A DNA stretch of 64,000 nt from Flavobacteriales bacterium (lineage in GTDB: Bacteria > Bacteroidota > Bacteroidia > Flavobacteriales_E > Vicingaceae). The position numbers and the translations under genes are program-made. Each line of letters starts with the position of its first letter. Within the stretch, counting starts at the first letter, position 1. The stretch lies in contig JACJZB010000001.1 in the NCBI GenBank assembly GCA_020635815.1, forward strand, positions 248,001-312,000, in the 5' to 3' direction. Under the pieces are notes generated by a model. That model saw nothing but the letters and a program-made list of their open reading frames with translations. It was not told where the DNA came from and did no database searches. Shown in pieces: positions 1 to 7,758 of this stretch.

Positions 1-1
1 T

Positions 2-448
2 GATTTTGAATACACCACGAATGTAATTTCTGAAATAAGAACTTTACGTAAATCGAAAAATATTGCTAATAAAGATCAGATTGAACTGTTGGTGAAGAAA
101 AACGAAAAGATTAATACAACCTTAGATACATTGATAAGTAAATTAACAAATTTATCTAACTTAACTTACGTTGAAGATAAAGTAGATGGAGCATTTTCTT
201 TTGTTGTAAAATCTAACGAATACTTTATACCATTAGCAGGAAATGTTGATGTAGAAGCTGAAATTGAAAAAATTAAAGCTGATTTAGAGTATGCTAAAGG
301 CTCGTTGAACATTGCTAATAAAAAGTTGAGCAACGAAAAATTTGTAGCTGGAGCACCAGAGCAAGTGGTTGCTGCAGAGCAAAAGAAAAAAGCAGATGCT
401 GAAGCAAAAATTAAAGTTTTAGAGGAACAATTGGCCAGTTTAGCTTAG
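2..448 (+). CDS. valS: Valyl-tRNA synthetase, C-terminal part (5' truncated by window edge)
   Basis: The reading frame is open from base 2 and ends at 448, so only the last 148 or so residues are present. The encoded tail has the lysine/glutamate/alanine-rich helices typical of the ValRS C-terminal coiled-coil arm (IEKIKADLEYAKGSLNIANK, then KVLEEQLASLA). In ValRS this arm contacts tRNA-Val, while catalysis and editing lie in the missing part. The phrase EYFIPLAGNVDVEAEIEK is characteristic of the segment before the coiled coil. The gene is followed by a strong terminator hairpin at 532-566. The identification rests on this C-terminal part alone. Confidence 0.9.
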   Translation, partial: DFEYTTNVISEIRTLRKSKNIANKDQIELLVKKNEKINTTLDTLISKLTNLSNLTYVEDKVDGAFSFVVKSNEYFIPLAGNVDVEAEIEKIKADLEYAKGSLNIANKKLSNEKFVAGAPEQVVAAEQKKKADAEAKIKVLEEQLASLA

Positions 449-531
449 ATTGAATAATATTTTTTTGAAGGAAAAATATTAAAGATTGGTTGTTGTTGCT
501 AAAAAGGTAGAGTTTGTGATAATAGAATTAT

Positions 532-566
532 AAAAAAAGCTTCACAAGTTTCTGTGAAGCTTTTTT
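532..566. terminator. Bidirectional intrinsic terminator between valS and purE
   Basis: A 14-bp perfect stem (AAAAAAGCTTCACA pairing with TGTGAAGCTTTTTT) has a 6-nt loop and T runs on both strands. It lies between the convergent genes valS (+) and purE (-), so it can serve both transcripts. Confidence 0.9.
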
Positions 567-619
567 GTGTTAAAATGACTGGGTTCAGTCATTTTTATAA
601 AAACACTATCTTTTAAAGA

Positions 620-1126
620 TTAGTTGGTTCTATATTCAAATTTAAATTCAGATAAATCTTTGTTAGCCTGAGATATCTTTTTCTTTAAATTTTCTTTGTA
701 AGCAACGGTCTTCTTGTATAATTCTTCATCACCAGTAGCTATCATTTGAGTTGCTAAAATACCAGCATTTAAAGCTCCATTTATTGCAACGGTAGCAACA
801 GGTATGCCAGGAGGCATTTGTGCAATTGCTAATAAAGCATCCATTCCATCTAAGCTAGCCTTAATTGGTACTCCAATAACAGGAAGCGGAGTAAGAGCAG
901 CAATAACACCTGGTAAGTGAGCAGCCATACCTGCAGCAGCAATTATTACTTTAGTTCCATTTGCTTTTGCATTTTTAGCAAACACTTCAACTTCATCAGG
1001 AGTTCTATGTGCAGAAAGAGCATTCACTTCAAAAGGAATTTTCATTTCATTTAAAAAATCAGCCGCTTTTTGCATCACAGGCCAATCGCTTGTGCTTCCC
1101 ATAATAATACTTACTTGTGGTTTCAT
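620..1126 (-). CDS. purE: N5-carboxyaminoimidazole ribonucleotide mutase (PurE)
   Basis: This 168-residue protein matches class I PurE in length and sequence. The N-terminus has the nucleotide-binding SIIMGSTSDWPVM (residues 6-18), followed by SAHRTPDE near residue 38 and AAAGMAAHLPGV near residue 64. PurE converts N5-CAIR to CAIR in purine synthesis and works with PurK, which is not in this window. The gene stands alone, transcribed away from hpt, with a good divergent promoter at 1163-1195. Purine salvage (hpt) and purine synthesis (purE) are thus back to back. Confidence 0.95.
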   Translation of the reverse strand: MKPQVSIIMGSTSDWPVMQKAADFLNEMKIPFEVNALSAHRTPDEVEVFAKNAKANGTKVIIAAAGMAAHLPGVIAALTPLPVIGVPIKASLDGMDALLAIAQMPPGIPVATVAINGALNAGILATQMIATGDEELYKKTVAYKENLKKKISQANKDLSEFKFEYRTN

Positions 1127-1162
1127 CTATTTTTTAAGTTTTAAGGTTTAAAAATTATTTGG

Positions 1163-1195
1163 CAAAAATACTTATTATCATTGCTTTGCCCCAAA
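1163..1195 (-). promoter_or_regulatory. Promoter of purE (Bacteroidota sigma type)
   Basis: On the minus strand TTTG (1195-1192) is followed after 21 nt by TATTTTTG (1170-1163). This fits the Bacteroidota primary-sigma pattern TTG/TTTG-N17-23-TAnnTTTG. The box lies 36 nt upstream of the purE start codon. Confidence 0.7.
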
Positions 1196-1220
1196 TGAAA
1201 CATTAAAATAGTTACATTTG
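1185..1220 (+). promoter_or_regulatory. Promoter of the hpt-adk-obgE operon
   Basis: TACATTTG (1213-1220) is a perfect TAnnTTTG box, with TTTG 24 nt upstream (1185-1188). It lies 16 nt upstream of the hpt ATG and overlaps the divergent purE promoter, so the two directions share regulatory DNA. Confidence 0.65.
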
Positions 1221-1236
1221 CAATCCAATTTATTTT

Positions 1237-1773
1237 ATGGAAACTATTACAGTAAAAGACCTATCGTTTAAGCCATTTATTTCTGAAGAAGATATTCAAG
1301 TGGCGATTAAAAATGTTGCTCAAAAAATTAATGAGGATTATAAAAGTAAAACACCAATATTTTTAGGTGTTTTAAATGGTTCTTTTATGTTTATGGGAGA
1401 TTTAATGAAGTCAATAACTTTGGATTGTTACACTTCATTTGTTAAAATGGCATCTTATGAAGGTACCGAGAGTACAGGTGTAATTAATGAACTGATTGGT
1501 TTAAACGAAGACATTGAAGGGAAAGACATCATCCTCGTTGAAGATATCGTTGATACAGGTAATACATTGGTTAAACTTTATGAAATATTAGGCGAAAAAA
1601 AACCTCGAAGCATAAAAATAGCTACCCTTCTTTATAAGCCAGAAGCTTATAAAAAAGAGTATAAAATTGATTACGTAGGAAAAGAAATTCCCAACGCTTT
1701 TGTGTTAGGTTATGGATTGGATTACGATGGTTTAGGAAGAAATTTAAGTTCAATATATGTGTTAAAAGACTAA
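1237..1773 (+). CDS. hpt: Hypoxanthine phosphoribosyltransferase
   Basis: This type I phosphoribosyltransferase of 178 residues carries the PRPP-binding signature IILVEDIVDTGNTL near residues 98-111, which identifies the hypoxanthine/guanine salvage family. It converts hypoxanthine or guanine plus PRPP to IMP or GMP in the cytoplasm. The adenylate kinase gene starts 17 nt downstream and obgE follows closely, so the three are very likely one operon. That order is common in Flavobacteriia. A TAnnTTTG promoter precedes it at 1213-1220. Confidence 0.93.
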   Translation: METITVKDLSFKPFISEEDIQVAIKNVAQKINEDYKSKTPIFLGVLNGSFMFMGDLMKSITLDCYTSFVKMASYEGTESTGVINELIGLNEDIEGKDIILVEDIVDTGNTLVKLYEILGEKKPRSIKIATLLYKPEAYKKEYKIDYVGKEIPNAFVLGYGLDYDGLGRNLSSIYVLKD

Positions 1774-1790
1774 CACTTAAAAGGAGTTAT

Positions 1791-2363
1791 ATGTTAAATA
1801 TTGTATTATTTGGTCCTCCGGGAGCAGGAAAAGGCACTCAAGCTGCGAAATTAATTGATAAATATAACCTTGTTCATTTATCAACTGGAGATATTTTTAG
1901 AGCCAATATTAAAGGGGAAACAGCATTGGGTAAGCTGGCTAAAACTTACATTGATAAAGGAGAATTGGTGCCAGATGAGGTTACTATTGGAATGTTAGAA
2001 TCGGAAGTGGATAAAACACCTGAGGCAAACGGATATATTTTTGATGGTTTTCCAAGAACTACGCCTCAAGCTGAAGCTTTAGATAAGTTTTTATCTTCAA
2101 AAAAAACATCAATATCATTAATGGTAGCATTAGATGTTGCTGAAGAAGAATTGATTAAAAGATTGTTAGAAAGAGGTAAAGACAGTGGGAGAGCAGATGA
2201 CCAAGATGAAAATATTATTGCAAATAGAATAAGCGTTTACAATAAACAAACATCTGTTGTGGCTGATTTTTATGATGCAAAAAACAAATTTCAAAAAATT
2301 AATGGTGTAGGAGCGATTGAAGAAATTTTTTCTCGTTTATGTAATGCTATTGATAATCACTAA
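1791..2363 (+). CDS. adk: Adenylate kinase, short-lid type
   Basis: The protein (190 residues) opens with the P-loop FGPPGAGKGTQAA (residues 7-19). It also has the AMP-site sequences STGDIFRA and GFPRTTPQAEAL. The usual LID insertion is missing: the region LLERGKDSGRADDQDENI connects directly, which is the short form that lacks the zinc/LID domain. The enzyme equilibrates ATP + AMP with 2 ADP. It is the second gene of the hpt-adk-obgE operon. Confidence 0.95.
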   Translation: MLNIVLFGPPGAGKGTQAAKLIDKYNLVHLSTGDIFRANIKGETALGKLAKTYIDKGELVPDEVTIGMLESEVDKTPEANGYIFDGFPRTTPQAEALDKFLSSKKTSISLMVALDVAEEELIKRLLERGKDSGRADDQDENIIANRISVYNKQTSVVADFYDAKNKFQKINGVGAIEEIFSRLCNAIDNH

Positions 2364-2384
2364 TATTTATTGAGGTAGAAGGAA

Positions 2385-3374
2385 ATGTCGGGTTCAAATT
2401 TTATAGATTATGTAAAAATTCATTGCCGTTCTGGTAATGGAGGTGCCGGTTCACGACATTTTCGTAGAGAAAAATATGAAGCCAAAGGAGGCCCTGATGG
2501 CGGAGATGGTGGTAGAGGCGGGCACATCATTGTTAGAGGAAATAAAAATTTATGGACTTTACTGCATTTAAAATATAAAAGACATATAAAAGCAGGACAC
2601 GGTGAGGCAGGAAGTGGTTCAAGAAGTACTGGAGCTGAAGGTGAAGATGCTTATGTAGAAGTACCTTTAGGAACTGTTGCAAAAGACCCAGAAACAGGAG
2701 AAGTATTGTTTGAGATTACCGAAGATGGTGAGGAACAAATTTTAGTTAGAGGAGGACGAGGAGGTTTAGGTAATGATCATTTTAAATCTGCAACGAATCA
2801 AGCACCTCGTTATGCTCAACCTGGAGAGCCCTACCAAGAAGCTTGGCGAATTTTAGAGCTAAAAGTATTAGCAGATGTTGGGTTGGTTGGTTTTCCAAAT
2901 GCTGGTAAATCAACTTTACTTTCTGTTTTATCAGCTGCAAAACCCGAAATAGCAAATTATCCTTTTACCACTTTAGTTCCTAATTTAGGAATAGTTGAAT
3001 ATAGAGATTTCCGTTCGTTTGTAATGGCTGATATTCCTGGTATTATTGAAGGTGCTCACGAAGGCAAAGGCTTAGGCTTACGTTTTTTAAGACATATAGA
3101 ACGAAACTCTGTTTTGTTGTTTTTGATTGCCGCAGATAGTGATGACATCAATCAAGAATATCAAACTTTATTAAACGAAATAAAACAGTTTAATCCTGAA
3201 CTATTAGATAAAGAACGAATTTTAGCTATTTCTAAATCAGACATGCTAGACGATGAATTGAAAGCAGAAATTGCTAAAGATTTACCTGATGTACCTTGGT
3301 TGTTTATTTCATCTGTTGCTCAACAAGGACTAGTGGAACTTAAAGATTTGCTTTGGAAAAAGATAAATGGTTAG
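2385..3374 (+). CDS. obgE: GTPase Obg/CgtA
   Basis: Residues 1 to about 157 form the glycine-rich Obg fold (for example GGPDGGDGGRGG and GSRSTGAEGEDA). A G domain follows, with G1 GFPNAGKSTLLS near residue 167, G3 ADIPGIIEGAHEGKG near residue 212 and G4 SKSD near residue 281. At 329 residues it lacks the extra C-terminal OCT domain of Gram-positive Obg. The family acts in 50S ribosome assembly and stress signalling. The start codon lies 21 nt after adk. Its last four bases overlap the end of the convergent tex gene (3371-3374). Confidence 0.95.
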   Translation: MSGSNFIDYVKIHCRSGNGGAGSRHFRREKYEAKGGPDGGDGGRGGHIIVRGNKNLWTLLHLKYKRHIKAGHGEAGSGSRSTGAEGEDAYVEVPLGTVAKDPETGEVLFEITEDGEEQILVRGGRGGLGNDHFKSATNQAPRYAQPGEPYQEAWRILELKVLADVGLVGFPNAGKSTLLSVLSAAKPEIANYPFTTLVPNLGIVEYRDFRSFVMADIPGIIEGAHEGKGLGLRFLRHIERNSVLLFLIAADSDDINQEYQTLLNEIKQFNPELLDKERILAISKSDMLDDELKAEIAKDLPDVPWLFISSVAQQGLVELKDLLWKKING

Positions 3375-5488
3375 TTTTTAGCATCTTTTATCGATAAGCC
3401 AATTCTTTTCTTGGCAACATCAACAGCAATCACCTTAACTCTTACAAAATCATTCAAATCTAACTCTTCCATTGGGCTAGAAATAAACCGATCTGTAATA
3501 TGAGAAATATGGACTAAGCCATTCTCTTTAATGCCTATGTCAACAAAGGCTCCAAAGTTGGTAAGGTTGGTAACTAATCCCGGCAAAACCATTCCTTCTT
3601 TTACATCATTAATGGATTTTAAACTTTCATCAAAATTGAATTTCTTGATTTTTTTACGAGGGTCAAAACCAGGTTTTGCTAATTCTTTTAAAATATCTTG
3701 TAGAGTTAATTTTCCAACTTGAACAATTAGCTTTTCATCCAGTTTGGTATCAGCTAGCGTTTCATCTTCAATTAAATCTTCTATTTTTTTATTGAAAGAT
3801 TGAGCAATAGCATTAACTGTTTTGTATTGTTCAGGATGAACAGAAGTATTGTCTAACACATTATCGCCTTTAACCCTTAAAAATCCTGCACATTGCTCAA
3901 ATACTTTTGCTCCCATTCGAGGTACTTTCTTTAGTTCTTCTCGAGAAGCAAAAGGACCATTTTCTGTTCGGTAATCAATTATGTTTTGAGCCAAAACAGG
4001 ACCAACACCTGCAACGTATTGCAATAAATATTTACTTGCAGTATTTACGTTTACGCCCACTTGGTTTACACACGATTCAACTACATAATCCAATTCAGTT
4101 TTTAATAAGTTTTGATCCACATCATGTTGGTATTGCCCAACGCCAACCGATTTTGGGTCTATTTTTACCAGCTCTGCTAAAGGATCCATTAATCGTCTCC
4201 CAATACTTACCGAACCTCTCACCGTTACATCATAATCAGGAAATTCTTCTCTGCCAATTGGTGAAGCCGAATAAATCGAAGCTCCATTTTCGTTAACCAT
4301 ATAAACTTCAACAGGTTTATTGAAATGAACTTTTTTAATCAAGTTTTCTGTTTCTCTTCCTGCTGTTCCATTACCAATGGCAATAGCCTCAATTTTATAA
4401 GCGTTGGCTAAGCTCCCTATTTTACTTGCTGCGGCAGTAAATTTGTTTTGCGGAGGATGAGGAAATATAGTTTCATTATGCAATAAATTACCTTGCTGAT
4501 CAATACAAACAACCTTACAACCTGTTTTAAAACCGGGGTCAATCGCCAGAATATTTTTATTACCTAGAGGTGGAACCATTAATAACTGGCGAATGTTTTT
4601 AGCAAAAACTTTAATCGCTTCTTGGTCGGCTTTTAGCTTTATTTCTTTTAATAATTCGTTTTCTATAGTAGGTTTTAACAAGCGTTGATATGCATCTTTT
4701 ACAGCTAATTTTACAATGTCTGAAGCTTCTCCATTTCCTTTAATGAAGTAGCGGTTCATGTCATCTATAATTCTGTCTTTATCAACCTTAATTCCTGAAG
4801 TTAAAAAACCTTCTTCAGTTCCTCTCAATATGGCTAAAACGCGGTGTGATGGTGCTTGAATTGCTTTTTGAGAAAAGTCGAAATACAATTCATATTTTTC
4901 TGCTTCTTTTTCTTTTCCTTTTTTTAATTTGGAATACAATTCACCATCATAATTAAAGGTTCTACGTATTTTATCTCTGGTATTTTGACGTTCACTAATC
5001 CATTCCGCAATAATGTCTTTAGCACCGTCAATGGCTTCTTCTTCAGTTTTAATGTTGCCTTTAATAAAGCGAGTAATAGTATTGCTTAAATTTTGTTGTT
5101 CTTGTGTAATAATAATTTTTGCCAAGCTTTCTAGTCCATTTTGACGAGCGACTTCTGCTTTGGTTTGGCGTTTCGGTTTGTAAGGCAAGTAAATGTCTTC
5201 CAACATTTTTTCATCCCAACAAGCATCAATTTTTTCTTTTAAATCAGAAGTGAGTTTGCCTTGTTCTTCAATTACCGAACATATATGTATTTTTCTTTTT
5301 TCGAGTTCCTTAAATTTAGCTAACTGTTTCTGGACTTCAAACACATTAATATCTTCCATTCCGCCAGTCATATCTTTTCGGTAACGGGCTATAAAAGGTA
5401 CAGTTGCACCACCTTCTAATAAGTTGATAACTGCTTTTACATCCTTTTCAGGAAGGTTGATGTTTTTGGATACGAGAGAGGAGAACAT
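3371..5488 (-). CDS. tex: Tex family RNA-binding protein (YhgF-like transcription accessory protein)
   Basis: This 705-residue protein has the full Tex layout: an N-terminal helical region with the signature GATVPFIARYRKD (residues 27-39), a YqgF/RNase-H-like domain beginning ILAIDPGFKTGCKV, and helix-hairpin-helix motifs around VAGVGPVLAQNII and LKKVPRMGAKVFEQCAGFL. A C-terminal S1 domain (VLPGLVTNLTNFGAFVDIGI onward) completes it. Tex binds nucleic acid and the transcription machinery in the cytoplasm, though its exact task varies. The HEPN gene upstream ends only 5 nt before this start codon, so the two are probably co-transcribed. Confidence 0.95.
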   Translation of the reverse strand: MFSSLVSKNINLPEKDVKAVINLLEGGATVPFIARYRKDMTGGMEDINVFEVQKQLAKFKELEKRKIHICSVIEEQGKLTSDLKEKIDACWDEKMLEDIYLPYKPKRQTKAEVARQNGLESLAKIIITQEQQNLSNTITRFIKGNIKTEEEAIDGAKDIIAEWISERQNTRDKIRRTFNYDGELYSKLKKGKEKEAEKYELYFDFSQKAIQAPSHRVLAILRGTEEGFLTSGIKVDKDRIIDDMNRYFIKGNGEASDIVKLAVKDAYQRLLKPTIENELLKEIKLKADQEAIKVFAKNIRQLLMVPPLGNKNILAIDPGFKTGCKVVCIDQQGNLLHNETIFPHPPQNKFTAAASKIGSLANAYKIEAIAIGNGTAGRETENLIKKVHFNKPVEVYMVNENGASIYSASPIGREEFPDYDVTVRGSVSIGRRLMDPLAELVKIDPKSVGVGQYQHDVDQNLLKTELDYVVESCVNQVGVNVNTASKYLLQYVAGVGPVLAQNIIDYRTENGPFASREELKKVPRMGAKVFEQCAGFLRVKGDNVLDNTSVHPEQYKTVNAIAQSFNKKIEDLIEDETLADTKLDEKLIVQVGKLTLQDILKELAKPGFDPRKKIKKFNFDESLKSINDVKEGMVLPGLVTNLTNFGAFVDIGIKENGLVHISHITDRFISSPMEELDLNDFVRVKVIAVDVAKKRIGLSIKDAKN

Positions 5489-5493
5489 GTTAA

Positions 5494-6060
5494 TTATTTT
5501 TTTAGTTTAAAATAAGCCTTTTCAATCTCATTTTTGAGATTAATTTTTGAAACAAAATGATTAATATCTTCTTTTATATCTTTATTAAGACAGTCTAAGT
5601 AAATAGTTTTGATAATATCTTCAATAATATCTAGTAATTTTTTAAATTTTGATGACTGAATATTAATTGTTTTATGTTCCTCTTTTTTATTTCTATCAGT
5701 GTGTCCAAATTTTTCATCTCGAAGGGTACTTATCTTTTGTGTATAATCACTAAGTTTATCTAATTCATTATTCCAGTTATCTAATTTCTTTTCAGAAAAA
5801 TTAAATTTTTGAAAATGACCTCCTGGTCTTAACTTATTAAAAAGCGTAGCAAGTCTAAATTTTTGATTACCAGAAACAGATGTTAATTTATCAATTTCAA
5901 TGAATAAATCTTTTTGCGAAATAAATGTTAGATGTTTCCAGAACATGGAAGTATCATCTATTTCTGATAGACATAGAAAAGATTCATAAGAATATCTTGT
6001 TCTAATGTAAATTTGAAAAATTTCTTTTGTTTCATTTTCTAATTCTTTTTCCTTACTCAT
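5494..6060 (-). CDS. HEPN-like (AbiU2-type) protein
   Basis: This is a 188-residue, lysine-rich, mostly helical protein without a signal peptide. It contains LRDEKFGHTD near residues 113-122, an R-x5-H motif (R114, H120) of the HEPN ribonuclease superfamily. The surrounding helix pattern resembles the AbiU2 HEPN group. The family link is my inference from motif and helices; no catalytic test is possible here. The gene is 5 nt upstream of tex on the same strand and replaces what is usually empty space. No antitoxin-like partner (for example a MNT nucleotidyltransferase) is next to it. It is more AT-rich than its neighbours, which suggests acquisition. Confidence 0.6.
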   Translation of the reverse strand: MSKEKELENETKEIFQIYIRTRYSYESFLCLSEIDDTSMFWKHLTFISQKDLFIEIDKLTSVSGNQKFRLATLFNKLRPGGHFQKFNFSEKKLDNWNNELDKLSDYTQKISTLRDEKFGHTDRNKKEEHKTINIQSSKFKKLLDIIEDIIKTIYLDCLNKDIKEDINHFVSKINLKNEIEKAYFKLKK

Positions 6061-6165
6061 AATCAGTTGAAAAGATTATTGGACTACGTTACACTCCGCT
6101 CAGCATGGTAAAAAATAGATTCCTGACTTCCGCTTCGCTACATCAGGAAAGGCGAAACGGGGAAA

Positions 6166-6194
6166 TCCCCCTCCTTTGGAGGGGCTAGGGGAGG
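6166..6194. repeat. REP-like palindrome, family A
   Basis: The core TCCCCCTCCTTTGGAGGGG is followed by CTAGGGGAGGC, immediately downstream of hemE. It is one of at least nine family members in this window. Confidence 0.8.
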
Positions 6195-6200
6195 CTCTAC

Positions 6201-7238
6201 TTATTTTCTAGTATATTCATGCACAAATTTACAAAGCTGCTTTACGTTTTCAACAGGAGTTCCAGGCAAAATACCATGTCCTAAATTAAAAATGTGTCCA
6301 GGTTTTCCTTTAACGGAATCTAATATTTTTTTGGTTTTTGCTTCAATAATGCTCCAATCGGCAAACAATGCGGTAGGGTCTAAATTACCTTGTACGGCTA
6401 CTTCGTAGTTAAGGTCTTTCCAAGTTTTTGCTAAATCTGTTTTCCAATCAATAGCAATTACATCAGGGTTAGCTTTACGTAAGCTTGGTATTAAGTGCGA
6501 AGAGTTTACGCCCATAGAAATTAAAGGCACATTAGGATATTTCTCTTTTACAATTTGTATCATTTTTTCTACGTGAGGATAAACGTACTCGTTGTAATCG
6601 TCAATGTCTAATGCACCAACCCAACTGTCAAAAATTTGTACAGTCATTGCACCACTTTCAATTTGAAAGTTTAAGTAATGAGCCATAACCGTTCCTAATT
6701 TATCCATTAACAAATGCCAAGCTTTTGTTTCGTTGTACATAAAAGCTTTCATGGTTTCGTAGTTCTTCGATGGACCACCTTCAATCATGTAACTAGCCAA
6801 CGTAAATGGAGCTCCAACAAAACCAATACAAGGAACATTTAATTCTCCTTTAAGAATCGTTAATGCTTTACCAGTGTACCACATTTCTGTTGCAGGGTCA
6901 ACCACTTTTAGTTTTTCTACATCAGCAACCGTCCTAATTGGGTTATGAATTAATGGTCCGTAGCCTTTTTTATACTCAAAGCTAATCCCCATTGGTCCTA
7001 AAGGAATTAAAATGTCAGAAAATATAATAGCCGAATCCAATTCAAATTGGTTGATAGGCAATAAGGTTACTTCTGCAGAAACTTCTGGAATAGTACTGAT
7101 TTCAATAATACTGTATTTCTCCTTTATTTTCATGTATTCTTTTTGGTATCTTCCCGCTTGTCGGGCTAACCAAAGTGGCGTGTAAGGAGTTTCTTCTCTT
7201 CTACACGCTTTTAAAAAATTGTCGTTAAATTCTGCCAT
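6201..7238 (-). CDS. hemE: Uroporphyrinogen decarboxylase
   Basis: The 345-residue protein shows the UroD signatures PLWLARQAGRYQKEY (residues 21-35) and GFVGAPFTLASYMIEGG near residue 139. A C-terminal GHGILPGTPVENVKQL is also present. It decarboxylates uroporphyrinogen III to coproporphyrinogen III in haem synthesis. With hemL and hemB following on the same strand at 7759-10198, this is a haem cluster, interrupted by a GIY-YIG gene and palindromic repeats. Confidence 0.95.
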   Translation of the reverse strand: MAEFNDNFLKACRREETPYTPLWLARQAGRYQKEYMKIKEKYSIIEISTIPEVSAEVTLLPINQFELDSAIIFSDILIPLGPMGISFEYKKGYGPLIHNPIRTVADVEKLKVVDPATEMWYTGKALTILKGELNVPCIGFVGAPFTLASYMIEGGPSKNYETMKAFMYNETKAWHLLMDKLGTVMAHYLNFQIESGAMTVQIFDSWVGALDIDDYNEYVYPHVEKMIQIVKEKYPNVPLISMGVNSSHLIPSLRKANPDVIAIDWKTDLAKTWKDLNYEVAVQGNLDPTALFADWSIIEAKTKKILDSVKGKPGHIFNLGHGILPGTPVENVKQLCKFVHEYTRK

Positions 7239-7252
7239 ATCTATTTTGTTGA

Positions 7253-7341
7253 TGTCATACCGAGCGTAGTCGAGGTATCTTTTTAATTATTCCTATAAAT
7301 ATTAAAAGAGTCCTCTATTTTTTATTCCAATCGGAATGACA
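7253..7341. repeat. Palindromic repeat, family B, left of the GIY-YIG gene
   Basis: This 89-bp imperfect palindrome starts TGTCATACCGAGCGTAGTCG and ends with TCGGAATGACA. It shares its ends and the centre GGTATCTT with the copy at 7661-7751. The pair brackets the GIY-YIG gene. Confidence 0.8.
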
Positions 7342-7343
7342 AT

Positions 7344-7649
7344 TTAGTCATTTTTAAAAATTTCATCATTAAGAAAATGCCAGTTTGGATTTTCTTTTTC
7401 AATTATAAATTCTTTCTTTTTTCTACTCCAATTTTTAATTTGCTTTTCTCTTTCAATTGCATGTTCGATAAATTGAAATCGTTCATAGTAAATTAAGTTG
7501 TAGCAATAAAACTTCCCTGCAAATGTCGTATTCTTTCCTTTATTTTCTTGATGTTCAAATAATCTTCTTTTTAAATCATTGGTAACACCTGTATATAAAA
7601 CAGTTTTGTCGGGATTAGTAGTTATGTATAAAAAGTAATTGTGTTGCAT
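7344..7649 (-). CDS. Small GIY-YIG nuclease-domain protein
   Basis: This 101-residue protein consists of little more than a GIY-YIG domain. It has YFLYITTNP near residue 5 and LYTGVTNDLKRRLFEH near residue 17, in which YTG replaces YIG. A conserved arginine (LKRR) and the glutamate-containing IEREKQIKNWSRKKKE helix follow. This is the UPF0213/YhbQ-like group of single-domain proteins, whose natural DNA substrate is generally unknown. It lies between hemE and hemL and is bracketed on both sides by copies of the same palindromic repeat (7253-7341 and 7661-7751). That position suggests a cassette inserted in the haem cluster. Confidence 0.88.
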   Translation of the reverse strand: MQHNYFLYITTNPDKTVLYTGVTNDLKRRLFEHQENKGKNTTFAGKFYCYNLIYYERFQFIEHAIEREKQIKNWSRKKKEFIIEKENPNWHFLNDEIFKND

Positions 7650-7660
7650 TTTTTCTTTTT

Positions 7661-7751
7661 TGCCATACCGACCAAAGTGGAGGTATCTTCTTATTAAGCA
7701 TTATAAAATTAGAAGATTCCTCGACTCCATTGCATTTCGCTCGGAATGACA
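7661..7751. repeat. Palindromic repeat, family B, right of the GIY-YIG gene
   Basis: This 91-bp imperfect palindrome begins TGCCATACCGACCAAAGTGG and ends CGCTCGGAATGACA. Inner arms GGTATCTTCT and AGAAGATTCC pair. It is diverged from the copy at 7253-7341 but clearly belongs to the same family. Confidence 0.8.
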
Positions 7752-7758
7752 TTACTCC

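Noticed and set aside
3531..5384. Several plus-strand open frames inside tex
   Set aside because: Antisense shadows of a strongly supported gene; they lack domains.
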